Assembly: GCA_918026815.1 (NCBI GenBank)
Contig: CAKJVC010000098.1
Span: forward strand, 62,001 to 126,000
Direction of reading: 5' to 3'
Source of the DNA: Chalara sp. BL73
Taxonomy: Eukaryota; Ascomycota; Leotiomycetes; Helotiales
DNA length: 64,000 nt
Below are positions 34,456 to 45,942 of this stretch, in pieces. A program made the translations under genes and the position numbers. The notes beneath the pieces were generated by a model. It did not search any database, was not told the origin of the DNA, and saw only the letters and a list, made by a program, of their open reading frames with translations. Positions within the stretch are counted from its first letter, which is position 1; each line of letters starts with the position of its first letter.

Positions 34456-36776
34456 TCAACCATCCTTCAACTCCAACTTCTGCTTCTCAACCTCAGCCCT
34501 CGCCTTTAAATAGGCCTCTTCCTTATACCTAACGCAAACCCCCCTTTGTCTCTGATAGCCGAAATCTACCTCGCCCAACCTCTTCCCCTCCGACTTCAAC
34601 TTCCATATATCCCCCTTGTCCTTCTTTTCCATCTTCTCCACAAAATCACTCGCTGTCCAGCATCCCGTCTCTTCGTAGTTCGGCGAATCAAACCAAAAGT
34701 TTCCTGATTTTACGCAGAGGCTGTAAGGGTGGTCATGGTAGACTTTTGCTGTTGAGTTCGCTTGGGTAAAGGATTGAAAGGAGGTGGTGGGAAAGCTGGA
34801 GATGTCTAGGCCGGTGGATAGCAAACGGGGCAGCGAGATGAATGTAGCGGAGAGGGAGAGGGGTGCGGTCGGATGGGATACGGCGCTTAGGTCCAGGGTT
34901 TCCTTTTTTTCTCATTAGCTTTCATGATTAATTAGATGAGAAGAAAGCATACATTTTCCAGGAGAGAGCAACGAGAATCCCATGAGCTATTCCGTAATTG
35001 GGGGTGGTTGAAGACGGTATATTTCGATTCAACAGCAAGACGTATCAAATCTGCCTTTGTGCCAACCTGGTCTCCCGACACCGCATCAAAAGCTGTTGGC
35101 TCGTATAGATCGCCACCGTCCGCGACCAGCAGATATCTGGCTCCGGCGCAAGATGGCACTAGTTCCGTAAGGTTGCTGATGACCCTGTAGATAGCCTCGT
35201 ACTCATTGGGACCATTTGTGGTGGCATTCACGTCGGTTTTCTTTGGTGCATCGATACGTGTGATTCGTGGATCGAGAGCTTGTATGAAGATTGAATCCAG
35301 ATCCCACAATCTTCCATCTTGCTTTGGTACGACTGCTGCTCTCCAGTTCTGGATTTTCTGTGCTTGTAATGAGCGTAGCATGGCGGACAGCTTGAATGGT
35401 TGATCTTCCGCGTTTTTGAAGGATGCCTGAACTAGAACACAAACGTCTGCGGTCTGGTTCATGACTCTCTGCATCTGGATATCTCTATTCAATGAAATTT
35501 CGGTCGTTTTATCTGGCCACACATGTTCTTTCTCAGAGATCGCGATAGCCTCTTTCATAGCATTTCCATAGCCGAATCCGAATTGTACCGATGGTTCCAA
35601 CGAATTACCTTCGCCCCATTCGTTTAATGCGTTGACAAAGAAAAAATTCTCAGCATGGATAGGATTAGGATCTGCTTTGATCGTGCGAAACATCTCGACC
35701 AAGTGCCACTTCCATGTTTTAGGATGACACATAGGTTGCGCTGTCGCCCTTCCATCAGTCTTATGACGAGGCGAGGTATCCCAACAAGCCATGGTTCCTC
35801 GATGATACACCCTAGAAATCCTCTTTGTAGCCGAAAATTTTGCGTGGTCCAAACCCGCAACGTGTGGCTGAAACTCATTGATAGCATCTGGAGGATGACC
35901 GTCCCATTGCGGAAGTCCATGTGGATCTTGACCCCAGCGCGTCTCGATGATGTCGATGCCACCAAGCCCCTCTTCAATTGCCCATTGCCTCCATGCTGCA
36001 TACATAGGTGCCCCAATGTTCCCAACATGAGATGGATGATAGACGACGAACTGGACCTTACCTTCGGAGCGAATATACTTTGGGTGTTTGAAGAATGGGA
36101 GCAGCCAGTCGAAATGTTTCCTCCACGCTTCTTGGAGACGATACTTCTGAGCAATAAGGACGTCTTTTCCATCACTTCCATCCCACCTTTTGGACCATGG
36201 CTCATTAGCCCAGCTGAGCATGAAGGGGATATCTGGTTCTCCATCCTTCAACATAGCCTCAATAATATGCTCCATAACCGGTCTCCCATCGAACCAATAA
36301 TGGTGAAAAACCGCACCGTAGAAACCATTGTTACGTAGAAAAGCTCCATGTCGTTTTCTTGTAGCAAATTCCAGCCCGTTATAGTAACCGATTGAATCGT
36401 GAGGGCGGATGGTCTCCTGACCGAACTGGTTGTGAGTGACCTGCCTTACGTTTACCCATTCAGTGAAGTTCTCGCCGTGTAGGCGGTTGTTGTCCTCGAA
36501 TATGTAGTATTGAGGGAAAATGTAAGCGATCGGCTTGATGGAGTAATGTCTGGAAATCTTGGGTATATGGTATGCAGCGACAGTTGTAGGTAGTACGTCT
36601 TGAGTAAATGTGTTTGAAGTATCACGTAAGTACCACAAAGAGGTACAAGTCAGAATGAAAATTAAAATAGCCACTTTTTGGGCAAAACGATTGGGATAAA
36701 GAGGCATTATAATATTGTACAAATTCGGACGTGATAGAAAGAGCGGAAGTGAAGTAGGTTGAACAGTAAACGGCAC
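34456..36776 (-). CDS. Membrane-anchored glycosyltransferase, WbsX family
   Basis: Predicted 756 aa in two exons, 36776-34953 and 34902-34456. The 50-bp intron (GTATGC, GCTAATG branch, AAAG acceptor) restores SLLEN-ETLDLSAVS. A hydrophobic segment at about residues 34-51 after a short basic N-terminus suggests a type II Golgi membrane protein. An internal ATG (MPLYPNRFAQK, 36707) is an alternative start. The WbsX domain (PF14307) shows KPIAYIFPQYY, FTEWVNVRQ, AVFHHYWFDGRPVME, FMLSWANEPWSKRWDG and the hallmark FVNALNEWGEGNSLEPS. The last 250 residues resemble the glycan-processing extension seen in fungal members but are unassigned. The family is best known from bacterial O-antigen loci. The sugar donor and acceptor cannot be deduced. 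Confidence 0.82.
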
Positions 36777-38284
36777 CGAAAAGACTGACTGAGGTCAAGA
36801 ATCCATTTGAAGTGAAAGACAGGAGCAAGGAAAGGCTAGGCAGCGAACAGATGGGAAGTCATATCGCATATATTAGCAAAGATATCCCATCCAGGGCTTA
36901 CTCAACCTGTAGACCCCTGAGTAACCCTCGTGTGTCAGACTTGGCAGAATACAACCTTGACTGGATTGGAAGTAAAGGTACGACCTTAACTCGATTCGAA
37001 CGCTCAATACGACCTTGACTCAATTTGAACAATGCTCAGTAATCACCGATACCTCTTCCCTTTCAACCAGTTCACTTTCACGGGTCAACAGATCGTGCAT
37101 TCTTGGTAGTTGCAGGAATTTGTGGACTCTGGCTCAACTCCGAGCTTCTGGTTCTATCGACAGGTTAATATTCGATCGGCTTTGCTGCAGCCTCATGCCA
37201 AAAAAATCCGCCTACCGGGATTGGCAGGTCTTGATAAGGAGATAACGAGCCGCGGCCCTAGTCAGAATATATATCCGCTTACTGACGGGGATATGCATGG
37301 GTGAATCGGATGATCCATCATGGTGATCTGTGTAGAAAGCTCATAGGCTCTAAACCATGGAGATCGGGGTCTCGAGCGCCAAATCTTAACGGTCATGAGT
37401 TGTACTGCAATTGCGAGGTCTGAGACGCACCGTAAGGTACAGCTGAAAACTCCTAATTTCGCCGTGGGAAAACCAACGGCGAGGGTCACATCATCCCATG
37501 TTGATTTATGCTGTAGAAATCATCCGAATTGAGATACTCGAGGGGAGCCTAAAACAGGAGGCTACTCGGCCTGGAAAGCAAATGGTTCGTGCGCACGGAC
37601 CCTGTACTATGCCAAATCTTATCTCACACAAGCAATTTTGGTCATTTTATTTAGGCTAGCCCGGCAAGAGCTCTCCTTAGCTTGCTCAAGAACAAAACTT
37701 GAAGAAGCCCAAGAGCTCTCATGCCTTATTCCTAGGAGGCAGAAACAGTGCAAACATGCTGAATCTTGATTGTCTACCAGTATCGAGCGAGACCTTTGAA
37801 GAGACAAGGCACCGGAATCAGACTACCCCGCCAACAATTCCCAGTGGCTTGGCATATTTCGCCAATGGGTCCAATTGAATGCCTAACCGCCGAAAATTTT
37901 GTTGCAGTGATATATGCAAAAATGAAGGGTGGGAGATGTTTGTGTGCGGCGTATGATGTTTGGAGATTGAGGCTGACAGCATGGCCGTTCTTGGCACTAT
38001 ATTTTCCTACTGGGGTTTAAAATCTCGGTAAAAAAGGGGCCACGCTCAGACGTCGAACAATTACAACAGCAAGAATTCGAAGTATTGAGGAGAGCACCCA
38101 GAGGATTGTTGTTAAATCATCGTCACCGGCGCTTTGGAAAGCGGTTGGCGATTACTTCGAATGAATACAGGCTTGTTGGTGAGTGTTAGGCAAGGATATT
38201 GACCATCGATCTGGAAGCTTTGAATCATGTTCTCTTCGCAATCTAGTCAAGTTCGTATGAAGTGAGACAGGACAAAAAGTGTAC
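36777..38284. other. Intergenic region, no supported gene
   Basis: AT-rich with short open frames only. The stretch next to 36776 is the promoter of the glycosyltransferase gene. Confidence 0.55.
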
Positions 38285-39181
38285 TCAAAAGTAGACATGT
38301 CCCGCGGCAGAGAAGGTCTGGTTTGAGCTGCGTAAATAGTTCCATTGATCGCGACCAGTTTCGTCATCCTCTCCATCAGAGACCATCCGGCACATATATG
38401 ACAAGTCTCCCATCCATTTAAGGTTTGACTTCTTCATACACATTCGCCGTTTCCACAATCGCAATATTGATGAGGTCCATCTCTGAGCTGGAATTTGTTC
38501 TGATAGATGCATATCACATATCTTTGACCAAGGAACTCACTGACGACCTGCCAAAGAAACTTTCCGAATATGTAATCTCTTGTCCATAAATCGGTAATTG
38601 GTGCCCATACGTTAAGCAACGCATATATTTGGTGGACAGAACGGTAAACGGTATGGAAAAAGGATGATGTGAGACCGAGGGAGATTGATGATACGGTGCC
38701 TGCAATCACAATATCAACTTAGCATGAGCCCGCCATGTATTTTGATTTAATAATGATGTATCCCGAAAGTCTGAACAGAATATTTACCACTGAGATTGGA
38801 CCAGATATTGCCGAGAAGCTCATTTGGAAGCAAGGTGAGATGGCTCTTGGAGTCTGGATTCAATCCATGTCAGTATCGTTCTACTTCAGAAGAACCAATT
38901 TTCTAGGGGCTACCAGCTTTAAGATCGACAAGAAACCGCACCTTGTCGATCTGTCGATCAGCCCCATTCTCGATACTTCGTTTAAACTTAGTATAGCATT
39001 TCCCCAATGATTTGAGGTTCTTGGTCAAGCCTGCTGCTGAGTATGTTCTTGCCTTTCGGTGGTGCTTGCTTCTATGGATCGATCTGGGCGTGTGATAGAG
39101 TAGATACTGTTTTTCTTTTATGATTCGAGATGTATTATCGGGATCGCTGTCTACCTCTGCATCTATTTCTCCGTCCTCCAT
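38285..39181 (-). CDS. Probable F-box protein gene split by three introns
   Basis: No single frame looks convincing, but four exons join well: 39181-38914, 38853-38788, 38699-38541 and 38487-38285. Intron 1 (weak GTAGCC donor, CTGAC branch, ATCCAG) joins DKVRFLVDLKA to DSKSHLTLLPNELLGNIWSN. Intron 2 (GTAAAT to TGCAG) joins NLSG to TVSSISLGLTSSFFHTVYRS. The LTLLPNELLGNIWSNL stretch followed by LGLTSSFFHTVYRS matches an F-box (Skp1-binding) helix pattern. The N-terminus MEDGEIDAEVDSDPDN is acidic and is followed by a basic region. Exon 4 ends in a plausible DEDD-rich tail. The third intron is least certain. Coding-like pieces continue upstream on the same strand (to about 39740), so the 5' end may be longer or a second relic may lie there. 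Confidence 0.42.
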
Positions 39182-41928
39182 GCTTCTTGACCTTGATTGT
39201 TCAATCGAGTGGATTTCTTATTGGTGGCTTCGATCTCCAAGTGAGTGTGGCTCCATACTTTGTTGATTATTGTCCTCCTTTTAGTACCTTAGCGAGCCAT
39301 AGTGCCATAGAGGGCAGGACCCTACGAGGCTGGGTCTGCTGGATACTGCTCTCACCTCGAATGCCCTCTTGGTCTTTCTGATTGGTCCTACGACTCTTTG
39401 TAGTTACCTGAAATGCTGTCACTCTATAGATACAGGGGATCTCCAGTGCTTAGAGAGGCGCCGCCACGATCCACTATTGGCCAAGTACATAAGTAGGGTG
39501 TCATTTCCGTCACCACATCTTCCTCTTGGAAAGGGGTTACAATTTGTCATTGGAAGGTGCTCCCTCAAGAATGAGCTGCAAATATGCTCATTTTGCCCCA
39601 TACCCAGACTTCAAGGATGTACAGCGCGTTCCTTGCTGCCCTATAATACTCAACAAATCGCTTGAATTCGTTTTCATAAACGATCGAGCCATATTCGGCG
39701 TTAGTCCCTGGACTATCATTTCGATCTCCTGTCCTATGTTTGTTGAAATATTAGGAGGTATTCAATCGTGAGCTATGGAGCCCTTGACAAAGTAATCTTG
39801 CGAAGAGATCACCTGCCATTAGCAGAGAGTCTTTTGGGGTGCAAGCGTCTTTTCAAGTATGATGAATGGATAGTCGTTTCCAACAGTTATAGGACGAGGC
39901 TACGGCAAACCTGATTTATCAGCTTATGATCAGTCATGTTACCGCTCAGAGCGCATCAACGTGACAAATTAGATATGGTCATACCTATACCCTTCAGAGT
40001 CTCTCAATCACTAGGCGCGTAGCACCGTTCAGTGACTCTTGCCTAAGAGCCGCGCAGGAGCGTAGATGTCCTCTATAAAGCGCCAGCCGAGGTGATTCCT
40101 TTGACCAAATGCTTGCGAAAGCGTTCTTGCTCATGAGTATCTCATGATAGTGTCAGCAGAGAACGGAAAGAGAGCCTTACGAAGAGCATCGTCACTCGTG
40201 ATGAAACATGGTGCAGGGCTCGCTTTGTCGGCCACCTGAGATTGGCGAAATGGGCTGCTGTCATTGCTTTAATACGTGCCAGGTATGGAGCCGAAGTGGA
40301 ATCTGCTAATGTCCTGGGAGTTGTTATTCTTCTCCGTTATAATATGGTGCATACCTGGTATAATTACTGCTGAGCGCTTGAAGGTTAATTTGTTGTTGAT
40401 TTGTGGTGTGTTTCTTGACGTGTCTCCTTGTAATTTTTTTATAAGAAAGAGTTGCTCTGGGTAAAATAATCGAGTAAAGTTGCTGGATGTTTAGCTTTTG
40501 CGGAAAGAGGACGGCATGTCAGGTTCGACAAGGATGCAATGATGAGCTGAAAAAAATGACGCGACAGAGTGCCTTTACGTTGATTGTACCCAGCAAGAGT
40601 CGGGCTTTGGAACTCATACATGGAGTACCAGAGAATTTATTCAATATGAATTAGTTCCGGCCGCAGCATCTCACATTAGTAGTTCATTGGGCAATCGGGA
40701 ACTGAGCTACTCCTTCCAGCGCTACCTACTTCCTTTCTCCGCTATCATGATTTTCAGAGCTTTCAGTATAATGATTTCCAATGCGAAAAGAATTTTCAAA
40801 TTATACTAAATACCTAAGACGTAGCCTGAAAAATAATATATTAAGGGTCAGTAGACTACGTTTGATGAAAATGCTACCGTTTTTCGCCATGAGTCCGGCT
40901 GCTCAGATTCTCACCCTATAGGGCAGCGAAAGTATTTGCCATCTGCAAAAATTCGCTCTTTCTTCTTACATGAAGCTTCACCTATACATGGTTCCGCGAT
41001 AGGACCTCATCCAATAGCAGCATCCAATATAAGCAGCAAATGCGAAAGCGCAAAAGGAGCACAATCTAGGGATCTCATCCGTTCCATCAAAGAAAGCCAA
41101 AAAGGGTCCCCCAAAAAGAAACAGACAGCCCTAAACTGGCGTAATCCTACAGATTGGATTCCTCGCCCGCGAAAGCAGTCCTAGAGCAAGCCGAATCACC
41201 CCACGCTACGCAGCGCTGGACGGTTAGCCTCCGTATCCTGCCTCCACATCTTCAAACTTGGGCAATGCTCTACTTGGACCACACAACAGCCTCCTCCTAA
41301 CATGGCCTCGAATCTAGGTTGTAGGTGATTTGTGAGAAGATTGATCTGACATGGACCGGATCCTGTGAAACAAACCTGCTTTTCTAAGGGTGGTAGGCTG
41401 GTGTTCCCTGCCGTCTAGAACAGGGAAACAGGGAAATGGAATCGGCGTTGCTAAGTTGTATGTAGTGTGTTGGCGGTGGGGGGCGGCCTTTTTCTGCCGT
41501 TGGATGCCTGAGGGAAAGAGAGGATGGAGATGGCATTGACGGGTCAGATGGCTTGGGTTTATGTGGATTTGAAAGGGGTTTTTTGCTATTTTTGAGTGAT
41601 TAACGTTGTATGAAAGGACAGCGATAAGACGGATGGATAGGCCCTCCTGTGTGTATGCATGTGCGTTGATCTCTAGGGGATTATCGGTAGAAAAAGAAAG
41701 GATGGAGTCAAAAGCGGATGATAAGTATGAGCAGAGCGCAATAGGGATCATATCACATAAGTACAGCACTCATTTTCCAAAAGCTTTGATAAATAGATTT
41801 CTATTTGGTGTTGCAAGAACCCAACGCCAATTCCCAGGAGACCGAGTCTAACCACCCATATACTAAACGAGTTCTGCAAAAATAAGGGATATCCAGTCTC
41901 CATATATACCCATATGCACATGTGTATC
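39182..41928. other. Intergenic region with coding-like fragments
   Basis: On minus near 39610-39730 a frame reads GTNAEYGSIVYENEFKRFVE and continues to ILEVWVWGK before a stop. Near 39420-39600 another reads CGDGNDTLLMYLANSG. They may be upstream exons of the F-box-like gene or a relic. I could not connect them with confidence. From 39800 to 41928 no coding signal is supported. Confidence 0.4.
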
Positions 41929-44004
41929 TCATATCCGAACGCCGTTGATTCCATTAACCAAAGCAGCTGCGCCATTGACATCCTCTTGCGCGAAAGTATC
42001 TGCTGTGATCTGCTTCAAGCAGCCGGCTGCCGCTGCTACAAAGCCAAGGTATGGTTTGCTGGGTTGCAGCACCCGAGAAAGGTATTCTGGGTGAAATTGG
42101 ACGCCAACATACCAAGGATGATCCTTGAGCTCGATGATCTCCATTCGTTCGCCCTTATCATCCTTTCCAATGAAATTGAGGCCTCCTTCAGCTAGGCGTT
42201 CGATATATTCAGGGTTGACCTCATATCGATGACGATGTCGCTCGAGAATTTCATTCTTACCATATAATTTCCGCAGGCGTGACCATTCGGATCCTTTTTG
42301 GAATAGTGTTGGTCGGATACCTAACCGCATTGTCCCTCCGAGGTGCGTCTTTGAGATCTCGGGCATGAAGATCACAAGTGGATCAGGGCAGTGCTCGCCA
42401 TCCAATTCCACAGAGCCAGCCTTGGGAATGTCGCATATATTCCGCGCATACTCGATGACAGCAATTTGCATACCCAAACAAATGCCTAGGTATGGGATGC
42501 TATGCTCCCGAGCCCATTTTGCTGCGGCAATCATCCCCTCCGTTCCTCTTGAGCCAAAGCCTCCGGGCACAAGAATGCCTTGTGCCGTACAAACCTCATG
42601 CCATGCCTTGTGGAAGTCTGCAGGACTCCATGTTCTAGTAATATCTTCGAGGTGCGAAGCATCAACCCAGATAAGGTTGAGCTTCTTCCCGCATCTCATA
42701 GCAGAATGCTCCAGCGACTTGATGACGCTTAAATATGAGTCATGGAGTTGAATGTACTTCCCAACAAGAACAATAGAGACTGTCTCGCGGACATGCTCTT
42801 GTTGTGTTGTAAGTTCAGTCCATTTTGCCCATGTCTTTTCGCCCCGCTCAATGAGGCTTTGCGGCCTATTAATGCTATCAAGACTGAGAAGCGATCGCAT
42901 CGTCCGGAGGAGACCTTGGCTTTCGAGAAGAACAGGAACATGATAGGTAGTAGTGACATTGTGAACTCCAAGAACGTGTTCTGTGGCGACGTCACAGAAC
43001 ATAGCAATCTTCTCGATTGTGCTTTTCGCTAGTGGTTCTTCACATCTGCATGCAATCTAGGATTGTCAGCAAAATGAGGCTTGAAATACTCTTATTCTTC
43101 CTTACTAAATCTGGCAGTAAACCTGCCTGTCCAACAGACTTGGTGGCATATTGTGTAGGCTTGGTTTTTTGCTCTCCTTGAATGACAGGAACCAGAGTGA
43201 CATGAATCTGTAAGAAGTTGCTCTTGCCCACACGCCTCTTCAATTGCCGGAGAGACTCGATGAAAGGTGCACTCTCGATATCACCCACGGTGCCTCCCAA
43301 TTCAATAATGCAAACATCAGGCTCCTCCTTGGTGTGATCCACGGGTGTTCTAGCGACTCTTTCTATCCAATCTTGCACAGCGTCCGTGAGATGAGGAACC
43401 ACCTGGACAGTTTTGCCAAGGTAGTCGCCTTTTCGCTCCTTCTCAATGACATGTTGGTAAATCTTCCCGGTTGTTATATTATTATCCCGGGTAAGGGTGA
43501 CATCGAGGTATCGTTCGTAGTTTCCAAGATCGAGATCTGCTTCTCCACCATCATCCAGGACAAAGACTTCGCCATGCCTGATTTGAATATTAACACAGCT
43601 TGAAAATCCTGTCCATGGCATAAGACATACTCTAGTGGATTCATAAGTCCCGCATCGACATTCATATATGGATCGATCTTGATTGAAGTGACGTGCTTAG
43701 AAGGTCAGCCAAATTTTTCTGGCGGTGAGACTCGAGGAACATATCTTCAACCCCATGGTCTTGAGCAACAACCCAGCAGAGGAAGCTATGGAAACGTTGA
43801 AATCAGCGCTCTGGTCAATCTGTCGTGATACTCCATTGTGTTCTGAACCTGCGAAATGTTCTGGCGTATATAACATGGAGGGGCATACCAATTGTGCCCT
43901 TGCCAATCCCCGAAATCACACCTACAATTCGGTCAATTTTCATTCTTTCAAGTTCAGGAATGCCAGATGTAGTGCTTACCTCCGGAGACAAGAACATACT
44001 TCAT
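41929..44004 (-). CDS. URA7: CTP synthase (glutamine-hydrolysing)
   Basis: Makes CTP from UTP, ATP and glutamine in the cytosol, the last step of de novo pyrimidine nucleotide synthesis. 586 aa in six exons: 44004-43980, 43921-43889, 43785-43745, 43692-43631, 43577-43106 and 43056-41929. The N-terminus [20 protein letters not shown] carries the synthase ATP-binding motif. [12 protein letters not shown] and [20 protein letters not shown] follow. The C-terminal class I glutaminase domain shows GICLGMQ (nucleophile Cys) and [10 protein letters not shown] (His-Glu). Length agrees with yeast Ura7 (579 aa). Five introns (49-103 bp) crowd the first 950 bp. Four are GT-AG. The third (43744-43693) has AT-AC ends; with it removed, exons 3 and 4 read [11 protein letters not shown], the invariant family sequence. 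Confidence 0.93.
43693..43744 (-). other. Candidate AT-AC intron in the CTP synthase gene
   Basis: The 52-base interval begins ATATGT and ends AAGCAC, with CTGAC about 13 bases before the 3' end. Removing exactly this interval gives GLK-VTSIK in frame. No GT-AG pair in the interval restores the frame, and retention runs into a TAA. The ATATGT start equals the common GTATGT donor with G1 changed to A, so a U2-type AT-AC intron is likely rather than a U12-type one. Confidence 0.7.
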
Positions 44005-44601
44005 TTTGGCGGATTCTACAAACGTGATGGTGCCCTCGCTGGCTGTTGCCAGAGGGAAGGAAGAAAAATACCCTCCGCCCTGACAGATTTTGATATACTG
44101 TGGTGGTGGTGGGGCCCACTCACTCGAGTCGCGTCAAAGCTTAACCCGATTTGGCACGCGTTTTGGCGGGGTCACCACGAGGCTGAATGATGATATTGGG
44201 GCTTCCGGCCTTGTACACCAGAACAATCTGGTACGCCTTAAACAAAGATCTGAGATTTTAAAACAGCGTGCTACGTCTGGAAAGGCTAGATTGAGAGGCT
44301 AGTAATGCAGGGCTTGCTACGAGACTCAGTCTGCAGCCGACCTACGAATCCTCATAGTCCGTATATAATAACTGACAAATGTCGAATGTCTGAACTGAAA
44401 CCAGACATTCTTGAGTACCAAACTACCACAATCATGACAGTTGGGCCTTGAAGCCCTCTTCCGAACTCCGTTCTTCTTTCCCAAACGCCAATGCTTGTTG
44501 TCTCTTTGCATTCCTGAAAGAATCGCTCAAAATGCTACCACACTATATCTAGATAACAACAAATTTGCGAATATACAAGTAGTTGAAGGGTAGCATATAT
44601 A
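44005..44601. other. CTP synthase promoter and velC 3' flank
   Basis: No gene seen. It separates two genes transcribed in the same direction. Confidence 0.6.
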
Positions 44602-45942
44602 TCAGTGTTTGGCCTTCTTGACCGGTCTCTCGTCGTCCACATCATCGTCCATGTCATCATCATTAACATCGTCGTCAATATTATCATCGTCGTCTTCCTC
44701 TTCATCTCTGGCGCGAGAAGAGTTGGCCTTGGAATTGCCTTTCTTCACCGGGATCAAGCAACCTTGTGCTTTCAAAGATTTGGTTAAAGCCGTACTGGCA
44801 CGCATGCCACGAAAGTCTTTAGCATTGAAGACCTGAAAAGGATTGCTTTTAACCATGGCGACCACGGGAGCCTTGTATCCTAAGGTTTTCATATTCTGGC
44901 AGTCCAATACCACAAGTGTGAACCTCAGACTATATGTCCCTGGCGTCCGGACCGACAGGTCCGGGAATGTGAAGAAACACCTCTCGATGTTATTCTCGTC
45001 TTTCCCGTAAAACGGCGATGCAATGTTAGTGCCCATTAGTCGCCTCTGCTGCCTTCTTTCCGTTGTTATGGGCATTGAACTATCATCCTCATCCAGATCA
45101 GGATTCCACAATGTACAGTGAACAACATATGTTTCCAATCTATCGTGCGGCTCATCAATATCAAGGACTAGTATCGGCGGCGGGTCTACCACTCTTCGAT
45201 CTCTCTCACCAAAGCCACATGCTCTCGCAGACTCAGGCTGCTGTCGAACAACGAGGGCATACCTTGGCATGATATGAGCGGGTTGAGTACTGGATAAGTT
45301 AGCATATAACTAGGTATCGAGTATGTAGGTTGCTTACTTTGGCTGACTCTTGCTCAAAAGATTGGATATAGGAACGGATCTGTGCTCAGCCTCATCCCGT
45401 GGAGAGATTATAGATGGAGATGCCTGGTTCTGTGAGCCATACTGCGGTCTCTCCTGATCATAGGCGCGATGACTCGCAGGCTCTTGCTGATGATAAGGAC
45501 GTTCCATAGAGGCTGGATATTGGTTAACTTTCTCATACTCTTTGGAACAATCCTCTCTACGCTGACTTATTTTCTTGGATTGACGGCGCTGAGCCTGTGG
45601 TGGCTCGTATTGAATTGGAGACAGAGGCTGTTGCCGCGTATGCGTAGGAACTAGTACTGGCTGTGCGTGGGTCTGATAAAGGTGGTGCACAGGGGCATTT
45701 GGATTCATCTCACTATAGTGAAGAGGGTGATTAAGATACGAAGGTAAGGATTGTTGTTGAGAACCATATACTGGTGGATGGTCTGCGCTATGTTGTTCTC
45801 GGTCATGTCTCGAGAGAAGATAAGACATGGAAGGCAGTTTCATGCCATGGCGATCGCTCCCTTCGGAGGAGTGTTGGTGTGGATACATTGGCCTCGAAGG
45901 TGGTGGACTTGGGAATCGGCCATGGGTTTGTGACGAGGACAT
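44602..45942 (-). CDS. velC: Velvet-domain regulator, VelC-like
   Basis: Nuclear regulator of development and secondary metabolism, 430 aa in two exons, 45942-45338 and 45289-44602. The 48-bp intron (GTAAGC to CCAG) joins LLSKSQPN to TQPAHIMPRYALVVRQQPE. Residues 1-200 are Gln/Pro/Ser-rich and end in SVPISNLLSK. The velvet domain (about 208-395) shows RACGFGERDRRVVDPPPI, RLMGTNIASPFYGKDE and CFFTFPDLSVRTPGTYSLRF, then ASTALTKSLKAQGCLIPVKK. The RACGFGERDRR and QGCLIPVKKG blocks, and the absence of the long internal insertion of VelB, favour VelC over VelB or VosA. The tail is an almost pure Asp/Glu stretch of about 30 residues ending in a basic RPVKKAKH that could be a nuclear localisation signal. 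Confidence 0.85.

Noticed and set aside
43815..43997. 60-codon frame covering the start of CTP synthase
   Set aside because: It reads through introns. The true start is the spliced MKYVLVSGG frame at 44004.
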